From NCBI RefSeq assembly GCF_003952725.1, contig NZ_CP032509.1:3310001-3374000 (forward strand): a DNA stretch of 64,000 nt, given 5' to 3'. The position numbers and the translations under genes are program-made. Of this stretch, positions 24,778 to 32,143 are shown one piece after another (positions within the stretch are counted from its first letter, which is position 1; each line of letters starts with the position of its first letter). The notes beneath the pieces are model-generated. The model made no database searches, was not told where the DNA came from, and saw only the letters and a list, made by a program, of their open reading frames with translations. Origin of the DNA: Georhizobium profundi (lineage in GTDB: Bacteria > Pseudomonadota > Alphaproteobacteria > Rhizobiales > Rhizobiaceae).

Positions 24778-25797
24778 ATGCGTCGTAGAGAATTCACCCA
24801 TTCCGTCGCCGCCCTGGCGATCGCCACCACACTCGGCCTCGGCTTCTCGACCGGAGCCGCGCGGGCAGAAGGCCAGATCCGCATTGCCGAACAGTACGGC
24901 ATCTCATACCTGGCGCTGCACGTCATCCGCGACCAGAAGCTACTCGAAAAGCATGGCGAGGCAGCCGGCATCGAGATTACGCCGGTATGGGCACAGCTGG
25001 GCGGTGGCGCCGCTTCAAACGATGCGCTGCTGTCCGGCTCGGTCGACATCGTCAGCGCCGGCATCGGCCCGCTTCTCACGATCTGGGACCGCACGCATGG
25101 CAATGCGGACGTCAAGGCGATCGCGTCGCTCGTCCAGGCGCCGTTCTACCTCGTGACCAACAATCGGAACGTGAAGACGCTGGCCGACTTCACCGAGAAC
25201 GACAAGATCGCGCTGCCGTCGGTCGGCGTTTCCGTTCAGGCGCGCACGTTGCAGATCGCTGCGGCCAAGGAGTTCGGACAGGAGAATTTCGACCGGCTCG
25301 ACAATCTGACTGTCACCCTGCCCCACCCGGATGCGACACAAGCGCTGATCTCCAATTCCGGCGCGATCACGGCGCACTTCTCGAGCATTCCCTTCCATGA
25401 CCGCGCGCTCGAAACCGAAGGCGTGCACAAGGTGCTCGACTCCTACGAGGTGCTCGGCGGTCCGGCGACATCGGTCGCCATCTACACGACGACCGCGTTT
25501 CGAGAGGACAACCCGCTCACCTACCAGGCGTTCGTGGATGCGCTGGATGAGGCTGCGACATTCATCGAGAACAACAAGGAAGAAGCGGCCGACATCTATC
25601 TGCGGGTCAACAACTCCCAGGAAGATCGCGACTTCATCCTCTCCATCCTCAACGATCCGCAGATCTCCTTCGACCCGACGCCGCAGCGCACGGAAGTCTA
25701 TGCGGATTTCCTGCATGAAGTGGGCGCGCTGACGAACCAGGCCGAGAGCTGGCGCGACTACTTCTTCGACGACCTCCATGCGCGTGAAGGCAGCTGA
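24778..25797 (+). CDS. SsuA/TauA-like periplasmic substrate-binding protein, system 2
   Basis: A 339-residue secreted binding protein with a signal peptide that has an Arg-Arg-Arg start and ends at ARAEG near residue 31. The mature domain is of the NMT1/SsuA type: IRIAEQYGISYLALHVIRDQKLLEKHG near 34-60 and WAQLGGGAASNDALLSGSVDIVSAGIGPLL near 71-100. It lies 33 bases after the monooxygenase and is followed at once by its ATPase gene. It differs clearly from the binding protein of system 1, suggesting a different ligand. Confidence 0.87.
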   Translation: MRRREFTHSVAALAIATTLGLGFSTGAARAEGQIRIAEQYGISYLALHVIRDQKLLEKHGEAAGIEITPVWAQLGGGAASNDALLSGSVDIVSAGIGPLLTIWDRTHGNADVKAIASLVQAPFYLVTNNRNVKTLADFTENDKIALPSVGVSVQARTLQIAAAKEFGQENFDRLDNLTVTLPHPDATQALISNSGAITAHFSSIPFHDRALETEGVHKVLDSYEVLGGPATSVAIYTTTAFREDNPLTYQAFVDALDEAATFIENNKEEAADIYLRVNNSQEDRDFILSILNDPQISFDPTPQRTEVYADFLHEVGALTNQAESWRDYFFDDLHAREGS

Positions 25798-25798
25798 C

Positions 25799-26626
25799 AT
25801 GAACGCTCACGTTCAGTTCACCGCCGCGCACCAAAGGCAACCGCAAACGGCACCGGACGTGGTCACCGTTCAGGACGTGACGCTGCGTTACGCAACGGAA
25901 CGCGGAACGCTGACGGCCGCGGAGGACATCTCCTTCACCATCCGCGAAGGCGAGCGGTTCGTGCTGCTCGGCCCTTCGGGTTGCGGCAAGTCCTCGCTCC
26001 TGAAATCGGTGGCAGGATTCCTGCCGCCGGCTTCGGGCTCGATCTCCATCCGCGGCCGCGCCGTCGAGCGTCCCGGCCCGGACCGCATGGTCGTCTTCCA
26101 GGAGTTCGACCAGCTGCTGCCCTGGAAGACCGTGATCGACAATGTCGCCTTCCCTTTGCGGGTCGCAAAGAAGCTCGATCGTGCAAAGGCGCGCGAGCGG
26201 GCGCGGTCAGCGCTCGACAAGGTCGGCCTGTCGCGCGCCCTCGACGTCTACCCGCACACGCTGTCTGGCGGCATGAAACAACGTGCGGCGATTGCCCGGG
26301 CGCTGGCGATGGAATCGGACATACTGCTGATGGACGAGCCTTTCGCGGCACTCGACGCCTTGACCCGCCGCACGCTGCAGGAAGATCTTCTGGCGCTCGT
26401 GGAAGAGCTGCGACTGACGCTGCTATTCGTGACGCACTCGATCGAAGAGGCGGTCCTGATCGGCACGGATCTGCATCTCCTGTCTGCGCATCCGGGCCGC
26501 ACGATCAAGACGGTGCACACCTCCCATCTGACGCTTGCGGATGAAGGCACCGCCGCCTTCGACGATCTCGTCGGCGATGTGCGCCGCACGCTCTTTGCCA
26601 AGCCGGAGGGCGGTGACCATGGCTGA
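25799..26626 (+). CDS. Ssu/Tau-type ABC transporter ATPase, system 2
   Basis: A 275-residue ATPase with Walker A GPSGCGKSS near 60-68, the Q loop VFQEFDQLLPWKTV, signature LSGGMKQRAAIARAL, Walker B LLMDEPFAALDA and H-loop FVTHSIEEAV. The length and C-terminal extension match SsuB/TauB proteins. The ATG is one base after the binding-protein stop. Its end overlaps the permease gene by eight bases. Confidence 0.88.
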   Translation: MNAHVQFTAAHQRQPQTAPDVVTVQDVTLRYATERGTLTAAEDISFTIREGERFVLLGPSGCGKSSLLKSVAGFLPPASGSISIRGRAVERPGPDRMVVFQEFDQLLPWKTVIDNVAFPLRVAKKLDRAKARERARSALDKVGLSRALDVYPHTLSGGMKQRAAIARALAMESDILLMDEPFAALDALTRRTLQEDLLALVEELRLTLLFVTHSIEEAVLIGTDLHLLSAHPGRTIKTVHTSHLTLADEGTAAFDDLVGDVRRTLFAKPEGGDHG

Positions 26627-27446
26627 GCTGCAGCTTTCCGACAGATCCGCCGCGATATCGCCTGTTGGGCCGTCGCTCTGGCAGAATGTCTGGGTTCGAC
26701 GCGTCGTGATCCTGTTGCTCATCGGCGCCATCTGGCAGGCGGCTGCGCTCTGGCAGAACAATCCGATCATGCTGCCGAGCCTGACCGACACGTTCTCGGC
26801 GCTGATTAACGGTCTAGCTCGCGAGGGGCTGGTGAGTGCGATAGCCGCGTCGCTGACGACGCTGATCAAAGGCTACGTGCTTGCCGTTCTCATCGCGCTT
26901 GTCCTCGTCGCACTTGCCACGACGAACGACTTCCTGCGCGAGACGCTGCAAACGCTGACGGCGATGTTCAACCCTTTGCCGGCGATTGCCCTTCTGCCGC
27001 TCGCGCTGCTCTGGTTCGGGCTCGGTGAAGCAAGCCTTCTCTTCGTGATCGCGCACTCGGTCGTGTGGCCCTTTGCGCTCGCGGCACTGACGGGCTTTCA
27101 GTCGGTGCCGGAAACGCAGCGCATGGTCGGTCGCAATATCGGCCTCACGGGCTTTGCCTATGTCTGGCAGATCCTGATCCCATCCGCCCTGCCATCGCTG
27201 ATCTCGGGCCTCAAGATCGCCTGGGCCTTCGCGTGGCGCACGCTCATTGCCGCCGAGCTGATCTTCGGCGTGACGGCCACGTCCGGCGGGCTTGGCTGGT
27301 ACATCTTCCGCAACCGCAACGAACTCTACACCGACAAGGTCTTTGCCGGTCTCGCCGTGGTCATTCTCATCGGCCTGGTCGTCGAACTTGTCATCTTCAA
27401 AACGCTGGAACAGCGCACCATCAGACGCTGGGGAATGCAACGATGA
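26619..27446 (+). CDS. Ssu/Tau-type ABC transporter permease, system 2
   Basis: A 275-residue inner-membrane permease with six predicted helices. The EAA loop is at about 160-195 (VPETQRMVGRNIGLTGFAYVWQILIPSALPSLISGLK). It overlaps the ATPase gene by eight bases and the FMN reductase gene by four (ATGA), so the operon is tightly coupled. Two Ssu-type permeases in one region argue for two substrate classes rather than redundancy. Confidence 0.87.
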   Translation: MAELQLSDRSAAISPVGPSLWQNVWVRRVVILLLIGAIWQAAALWQNNPIMLPSLTDTFSALINGLAREGLVSAIAASLTTLIKGYVLAVLIALVLVALATTNDFLRETLQTLTAMFNPLPAIALLPLALLWFGLGEASLLFVIAHSVVWPFALAALTGFQSVPETQRMVGRNIGLTGFAYVWQILIPSALPSLISGLKIAWAFAWRTLIAAELIFGVTATSGGLGWYIFRNRNELYTDKVFAGLAVVILIGLVVELVIFKTLEQRTIRRWGMQR

Positions 27447-28075
27447 ATGCAGTGACCAATTCCATTCATTCCAACAACATCGAACCGATCGCAGCGCCGT
27501 CCGGGCTTCGCGGTGGCAAGCCGAAGCTCGTCGTCTTCAGTGGCAACACGCGCCGCCCGTCCAAGTCGCGGCTCCTGGCGGGTGCGATCGCCGAGGAGGT
27601 GCTTCGCCGCGTCGAGGTCGAGATCAAGACCATCGATCTCAGCGAACTCGGTGACACGAGCCTTGCCGGCTGGGACAGCGGCAAGGTCGGCGAGCCGCTG
27701 AAGGCGATCGTGCGCACGATCGAGGAGGCCGATGCGCTGATTGCCGTCACCCCCGTCTACAAAGGCAGCTATACCGGCCTCTTCAAGCACGTCATCGACG
27801 GCGTGAAGCCCGAAGCGCTCAACGGCAAACCCGTCATCATCGGCGCAACGGGCGGCGGCTTCCGTCACGCGCTCGTGGTGGAGCATCAGTTGCGTCCGCT
27901 GTTCGGCTTCTTCAACGCGCAGGTCGCCGGCGCAGCGGTCTATGCCAGCGATGGCGAACTGGTCGATCCCGATATCACCGATATCGCGCTTGTCAGCCGG
28001 ATCCGGCTTGCTGCCGAGCAGATCGTGCCCCTTCTGGAGCATCAATTCGCAAAATCAGCAGCTTTTCAGGCTTAA
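27443..28075 (+). CDS. NADPH-dependent FMN reductase (SsuE/MsuE-like), copy 2
   Basis: A 210-residue flavodoxin-fold reductase with the FMN phosphate loop FSGNTRRPSKSR near 32-43 and the flavin-facing TPVYKGSYTGLFKHVIDGVKPEAL near 101-124, the classical SsuE signature. It is the last gene of the second monooxygenase/importer operon, starting in a four-base overlap with the permease stop. It should provide FMNH2 to the monooxygenase at 23380. It is a closer match to SsuE than the reductase at 21931. Confidence 0.87.
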   Translation: MNAVTNSIHSNNIEPIAAPSGLRGGKPKLVVFSGNTRRPSKSRLLAGAIAEEVLRRVEVEIKTIDLSELGDTSLAGWDSGKVGEPLKAIVRTIEEADALIAVTPVYKGSYTGLFKHVIDGVKPEALNGKPVIIGATGGGFRHALVVEHQLRPLFGFFNAQVAGAAVYASDGELVDPDITDIALVSRIRLAAEQIVPLLEHQFAKSAAFQA

Positions 28076-28124
28076 CCACGCAGAGAAAGCCGTAAAAATG
28101 ACGATGATAGACACGGCAGAGCTA

Positions 28125-28153
28125 TTGTTTAGCAATTCTCTAGACTATATATC
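28125..28153 (+). promoter_or_regulatory. Predicted sigma-70-type promoter of the Rrf2 gene
   Basis: A TTGTTT -35 element (28125-28130) and a TATATC -10 element (28148-28153) are separated by exactly 17 bases in a local A/T-rich patch. A TCTAGA sequence lies inside the spacer, which could be a degenerate half of the TCTA-N9-TAGA operator and give autoregulation. The start codon of the regulator is about 84 bases downstream. Confidence 0.5.
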
Positions 28154-28158
28154 GCAAA

Positions 28159-28198
28159 GCAGCCCAGTTTGGGCTGCGCGTACTCACTCCGTTGAGTG
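28159..28198 (+). other. Tandem hairpins in the Rrf2 gene leader
   Basis: Two inverted repeats follow the predicted promoter: GCAGCCCA-GTT-TGGGCTGC (28159-28177, 8-bp perfect arms) and CACTC-CGTT-GAGTG (28185-28198). They lie in the untranslated leader of the regulator. They could fold in RNA to affect translation, or the first could be a DNA operator. Neither has a T run, so simple termination is unlikely. Confidence 0.4.
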
Positions 28199-28236
28199 CG
28201 ATGAAAGTCAGCCACGCCTTCGGAAGTCTTCTCGTC

Positions 28237-28683
28237 ATGCTCACCCGCAAGGGAAAATACGGTCTGAAAGCGCTGATCCATCTGGCCAACAATCCGGATC
28301 GACAGTTCATCGTGAACGACATCGCCAAGGACAACGCGATCCCGAAGAAGTTTCTGGACACGATCCTGAACGAACTTCGCAACGCCGGCTTCGTGCACAG
28401 CCGCAAGGGCAAGGACGGCGGCTATCGTTTGGCACGGCCAGCCGAAGAAATCATGGTTGGCCACGTGGTGCGTGTTCTGGACGGGCCGCTGGCGCCTATC
28501 CCCTGCGCCAGCCGGACGCGTTACCAGCCCTGCGACGATTGCGACGTGGAGACCTGTCAGGTGCGCCACATCATGCTGGAAGTGCGCGAGGCGATCGCCG
28601 GCGTGCTCGACAAGTCGAGCCTTGCCGCCATGCGCGACATCGATGTGGACGATCCGGCCGAGGCGCTCCGCTACACCGTCTAA
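28237..28683 (+). CDS. Rrf2-family transcriptional regulator with four-Cys motif
   Basis: A 148-residue winged-helix regulator of the IscR/RirA/CymR group. The DNA-binding part is LTRKGKYGLKALIHLA to RKGKDGGYRLARP (1-68). Cys90, Cys99, Cys102 and Cys107 form a C-x8-C-x2-C-x4-C site that could hold an Fe-S cluster or sense thiols. I start it at 28237, where most Rrf2 proteins begin, with GGAAG ten bases upstream; an ATG at 28201 would add 12 residues. It closes the organosulfur region and is followed 10 bases later by an FAD oxidoreductase gene. It is the best candidate to bind the three TCTA-N9-TAGA dyads. Confidence 0.87.
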   Translation: MLTRKGKYGLKALIHLANNPDRQFIVNDIAKDNAIPKKFLDTILNELRNAGFVHSRKGKDGGYRLARPAEEIMVGHVVRVLDGPLAPIPCASRTRYQPCDDCDVETCQVRHIMLEVREAIAGVLDKSSLAAMRDIDVDDPAEALRYTV

Positions 28684-28693
28684 GGCTGCCTCG

Positions 28694-30076
28694 ATGAGCG
28701 CGGCGGAACTGGCCGTGTCAGCCAGGCTGCAACAGATATCCGTCATCATCATCGGCGGCGGCGCCAGCGGCGTCCTCATGGCAGCACATCTCCTGCGGTC
28801 TCAGTCCGCATCCTTCCGCTTGACGCTCGTGGAACGCAGCGAGGCGATCGCCGAGGGCGTCGCCTATTCCACCGACCTCCCCGAGCATGTCCTGAATGTC
28901 AGCGTGAAGGGAATGAGCGCGCTTGCCGACGATCGCTCCCATTTCGAGCGCTGGCTCGGCGCCTTCAGCAACAACAAGATCAATCCGGCAAGCTATGTCG
29001 CTCGAAGCCTCTACGGGCTGTATCTGGCGGATCTTCTCAGCCATCTCAGAGCGATCGACGACGGCAAGCGGTTTCATACGGTGACGGACGAAGCCCTCGA
29101 TGTCACCGAAACGCCAACAGGCGTCGAAGTGCATCTCGGCAATGGGACGAGCCTCATCGGCCATATCGCCATTCTTGCGACGGGACATGAAGCGCGTGCG
29201 GCACAGACCAGCGCTGGATCCAGCGCGGCCGGCGATGCCCAATTGCCGATCCTGATCGTCGGGACCGGTCTTTCGATGGTCGATACCTTTCTGGCCGCAG
29301 CACGGCGCAAGAACCATCCGCCGGTGATCGCGATTTCCCGGCACGGTCTCCTTCCCCATGCCCACACCACTGCGCCGCCGATTGCCATCGATGCAGCGGA
29401 CATTCCCTTCGGAACGAAGCTCTCTTTCCTGATGCGCTGGCTTCGGGTCCTCATCGCCGAGCTGGCCGACCAGGGCATCGACTGGCGCAGCGTCATCGAT
29501 GGCATGCGGCCCCATTGCCAGGACATCTGGCGCAGCTGGACGCCGGAGACGAAGCGCCGCTTTCTCCGCCACGCGCGTCCCTGGTGGTCGATCCATCGAC
29601 ACCGGCTGGCACCGCCCATTCATGAACGGCTGACGAAGGCCGTTTCCAATGGGCATCTGGCGGTTCAGGCCGCAACGATCGTCGATGTCGCCGACTCAGA
29701 CGGTGCGCTCGCCGTGACGCTGCGCGGCCGGAAGACCGGCGAGGAGACGCTTCTCAAGGTTGCCCGGATCGAGGACTGCACCGGGCTTCATTTCGACGTG
29801 ACGCAAAGCCGGCAGGCGCTGCTGCAAAACCTCGTGTCCCGCGGTGCCGTGCGCGGAGATCCTTTGGCGATCGGCCTCGACGTCACGGAAAGATGTGCCG
29901 CGATCGATCTCGATGGGAAGCCGAGCAAACGGCTCTTCGCCATCGGGCCCATCACGCGCGGAACGTTTCTTGAGATCGAGGGCATCCCGAACATCCGCGA
30001 TCAATGCGCAGCCGTCGCCGCAACGCTTTCGGCGCGTTTCGCGAAGGTCGAGCACTCGACGACCGCAGAGTCTTGA
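28694..30076 (+). CDS. FAD/NAD(P)-binding oxidoreductase (NAD_binding_9 type)
   Basis: A 460-residue flavoprotein. The first Rossmann motif, IIIGGGASGVLMAAHLL, is near residues 18-34, and a second nucleotide motif, ILIVGTGLSMVDTFLAA, is near 193-209. The conserved YSTDLPEHVLNVSVKGMSALADD region near 58-80 marks the NAD_binding_9 family. The family's reactions are mostly uncharacterised. It starts 10 bases after the Rrf2 gene and is probably co-transcribed with it, so it may be an electron-transfer partner or sensor component of the organosulfur regulon. A hairpin at 30109-30145 ends the unit. Confidence 0.8.
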   Translation: MSAAELAVSARLQQISVIIIGGGASGVLMAAHLLRSQSASFRLTLVERSEAIAEGVAYSTDLPEHVLNVSVKGMSALADDRSHFERWLGAFSNNKINPASYVARSLYGLYLADLLSHLRAIDDGKRFHTVTDEALDVTETPTGVEVHLGNGTSLIGHIAILATGHEARAAQTSAGSSAAGDAQLPILIVGTGLSMVDTFLAAARRKNHPPVIAISRHGLLPHAHTTAPPIAIDAADIPFGTKLSFLMRWLRVLIAELADQGIDWRSVIDGMRPHCQDIWRSWTPETKRRFLRHARPWWSIHRHRLAPPIHERLTKAVSNGHLAVQAATIVDVADSDGALAVTLRGRKTGEETLLKVARIEDCTGLHFDVTQSRQALLQNLVSRGAVRGDPLAIGLDVTERCAAIDLDGKPSKRLFAIGPITRGTFLEIEGIPNIRDQCAAVAATLSARFAKVEHSTTAES

Positions 30077-30108
30077 GCAAATGGCGGTCTGAACTGAACC
30101 CACGCCTG

Positions 30109-30145
30109 GCTCGTCCTCTCGCCCCGTCAGTGCGGGAGGACGAGC
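30109..30145. terminator. Bidirectional hairpin between convergent genes
   Basis: A 10-bp perfect stem (GCTCGTCCTC / GAGGACGAGC), extended by CGC/GCG after a one-base mismatch, closes a 9-base loop. It lies 32 bases after the FAD oxidoreductase stop and overlaps the last codons of the convergent acyltransferase. It lacks T runs but is placed to end transcription from both sides. Confidence 0.55.
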
Positions 30146-31239
30146 TTGCCGCCGTTCAGCGCTTTGCCGATCACGGAAGGAAGGCGCATCAGGACCCTCA
30201 CGCCGATCCATGCGGCGGCGATGGCGATCACCGGCTGTAGAAAGAACGAGACCGAGAACAATGGATCGCCATAGTTTCCGAACACACGCCGCAGTGGGAT
30301 GCCGGCGAATTCGAACACGATCGCGTGGCTGCAGAAGAGCACGAAGACATAGGGTTCGAAGCGTTTGATCCGCGACCATTTGGACGACCCGGCGATGAGA
30401 AGCGTCACTTGCCAGATTGCTGCGGCCATGGTGATCCGCAACAGCGTGTCGAGCCCTGCCAGAACTTGCGGATTGAGGCTGTGCAGCGGGATACCATCAA
30501 TCCGGATGAAGAAGAAGACAGCCGCCATGGGAGCAAGGCCGAGAGCAAGACACTTCGTCGCGCGGTCGACTTGACCGTCCTGAAACGCGCCAATCCGCAG
30601 CCAGAGGCCGATCGCGAAGAACAGCAGGAGTTGCGGCCGCTGCAGCAGCCATGTGTCCTGCCCGAAAAGCATGTAGCCGATCAACACAGCAAAAGCTGCT
30701 GTCGGCGCCCGGTAAAGAGCGAAGACGAGGAGTGGCGACAACAGGCAACAGACGAACAAGTCCCGCAAAAACCACAACGGCACGACGAGCGGCCATTCCT
30801 GCAAGGCGAGAAAAGCATTAGCGATGCCAAGCGGGCTTGCTTCGGGCAATTTGTCCCAGTTTCCGGAAAGCTGCGCGTAGATGATGATAAGAACGAACAT
30901 CACCGCGTTCCACGCGATCAACGGAACGATCAATGAGCGCACCTTGCCGGTGACTGTGGAAAGGTGCCCCTTGGCGAGGCTGCCTGCGATAAGGAAACCG
31001 GAGACGATGCCGAGGAGCGAAACCGAGCTCAGGCCGATCACTCTCGTCAGCAGGAAATAGACGAGCCCGAAAGCATCCACCGGCAGGGTATAAACGTTTT
31101 CCGCGATGCCTGGCTGAACGTGCACGAAAGTGACGAGAATGATGCAGAGCACACGCGCAATCGAAATGCGGAACGACGTCGACCGAGACACCGGCGTCGT
31201 ATCGGGAAAGGTCATGGCGAATGGCAGGGTTTTGTCCAC
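30127..31239 (-). CDS. Acyltransferase-3 family membrane protein, ExoH/ExoZ-like
   Basis: A 370-residue membrane protein with about ten helices. The family's first-helix motif is RISIARVLCIILVTFVHVQPG (about 23-43), with the conserved His facing the active site. Such enzymes acylate sugars of lipid-linked or secreted polysaccharides. Its place beside the exo cluster and its length, which I recall to be that of Sinorhizobium ExoH, suggest the succinyl- or acetyltransferase of the exopolysaccharide. It is separated from exoP by a phosphatase gene and is not in the usual exoH or exoZ position. I therefore leave the symbol empty. Confidence 0.72.
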   Translation of the reverse strand: MDKTLPFAMTFPDTTPVSRSTSFRISIARVLCIILVTFVHVQPGIAENVYTLPVDAFGLVYFLLTRVIGLSSVSLLGIVSGFLIAGSLAKGHLSTVTGKVRSLIVPLIAWNAVMFVLIIIYAQLSGNWDKLPEASPLGIANAFLALQEWPLVVPLWFLRDLFVCCLLSPLLVFALYRAPTAAFAVLIGYMLFGQDTWLLQRPQLLLFFAIGLWLRIGAFQDGQVDRATKCLALGLAPMAAVFFFIRIDGIPLHSLNPQVLAGLDTLLRITMAAAIWQVTLLIAGSSKWSRIKRFEPYVFVLFCSHAIVFEFAGIPLRRVFGNYGDPLFSVSFFLQPVIAIAAAWIGVRVLMRLPSVIGKALNGGKLVLPH

Positions 31240-31341
31240 GGTGAGACGACTCCTATCGGGTCAGCGGCTGATTGGGCTGGCGCTTCAAAGCCAGAGGCGC
31301 CAACCCTTCGATCCGATGTCCGCAAAGCGGGTCTCGATCAG

Positions 31342-32124
31342 ATGATGAAATTGGGATTGTCGATATTCGGCCGTGGCAGTTCGAGTGTCATGCCACCGCC
31401 TCGGGCGCGCCTGACGCTTGGGGACGACGATCGCCCGATCTATGCGATCGGCGACGTGCATGGCTGTCTCGACGCGCTTCGGCGGCTTGAAGCCAAGATC
31501 GTTGCGGATGCTGCTACGATCGAGGGACGCAAGCTGATCGTGATGCTTGGCGACTATGTCGATCGTGGTCCCGAATCGGCCGGTGTGATCGACCATCTGC
31601 TCGAAGAGGCGCCTGCGGGGTTCGACCGCATCTGCCTTGCCGGCAATCACGAACAGCTCATGCTCGACGTTCTCGAAGGACGCGCGGGCCTCGATCGCTG
31701 GCGCGCACTCGGCAGCGACGCGACCCTCGCCTCTTACGGCATCGACAGCGAGCGACTTCTGCATCTGGGCAGCTCGAGCGCGGAAGTCGGCGCGATGATC
31801 GGCGAGACGGTGCCTGCTGCGCATCTGGCATTCCTGCGCGACCTGCCGGTGCTGCTCAGCACCCGCCTTCACATTTTCGTCCATGCGGGCCTCAGGCCAA
31901 ACATGCCGGTTGCCGAGCAGAGCGATCGATCGCTGATGACGCTGCGCCTTGCGCCGAGTGACGCCACGCAGCTTCCGGATCGCTACATCGTGCATGGCCA
32001 CACACCCGTCGCGCGTGTTGCCATGCAAAACCGGCGCATCAACGTGGATACCGGCGCCTGCTTCACCGGGCGCCTTTCGGCCCTGCGCATCTGGCGCGGC
32101 GGCGGGCGCGTCTTGTCCACATAG
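31342..32124 (+). CDS. PPP-family metallophosphatase (Ser/Thr phosphatase or ApaH-like)
   Basis: A 260-residue phosphatase with the three classical blocks: GDVHGC near 38-43, GDYVDRGPES near 71-80 and GNHEQ near 103-107. Later metal ligands are HAGLRP and HGHTPV. Enzymes of this group act on phosphoproteins or diadenosine tetraphosphate. It is divergent from the acyltransferase and convergent with exoP, 19 bases apart. The neighbouring tyrosine kinase makes an EPS regulatory role conceivable, but Wzc-type kinases normally pair with low-molecular-weight tyrosine phosphatases, so this is speculation. ATG 31342 or 31345 may be used. Confidence 0.82.
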   Translation: MMKLGLSIFGRGSSSVMPPPRARLTLGDDDRPIYAIGDVHGCLDALRRLEAKIVADAATIEGRKLIVMLGDYVDRGPESAGVIDHLLEEAPAGFDRICLAGNHEQLMLDVLEGRAGLDRWRALGSDATLASYGIDSERLLHLGSSSAEVGAMIGETVPAAHLAFLRDLPVLLSTRLHIFVHAGLRPNMPVAEQSDRSLMTLRLAPSDATQLPDRYIVHGHTPVARVAMQNRRINVDTGACFTGRLSALRIWRGGGRVLST

Positions 32125-32143
32125 CCCCTCACCGGCCCTTCGA

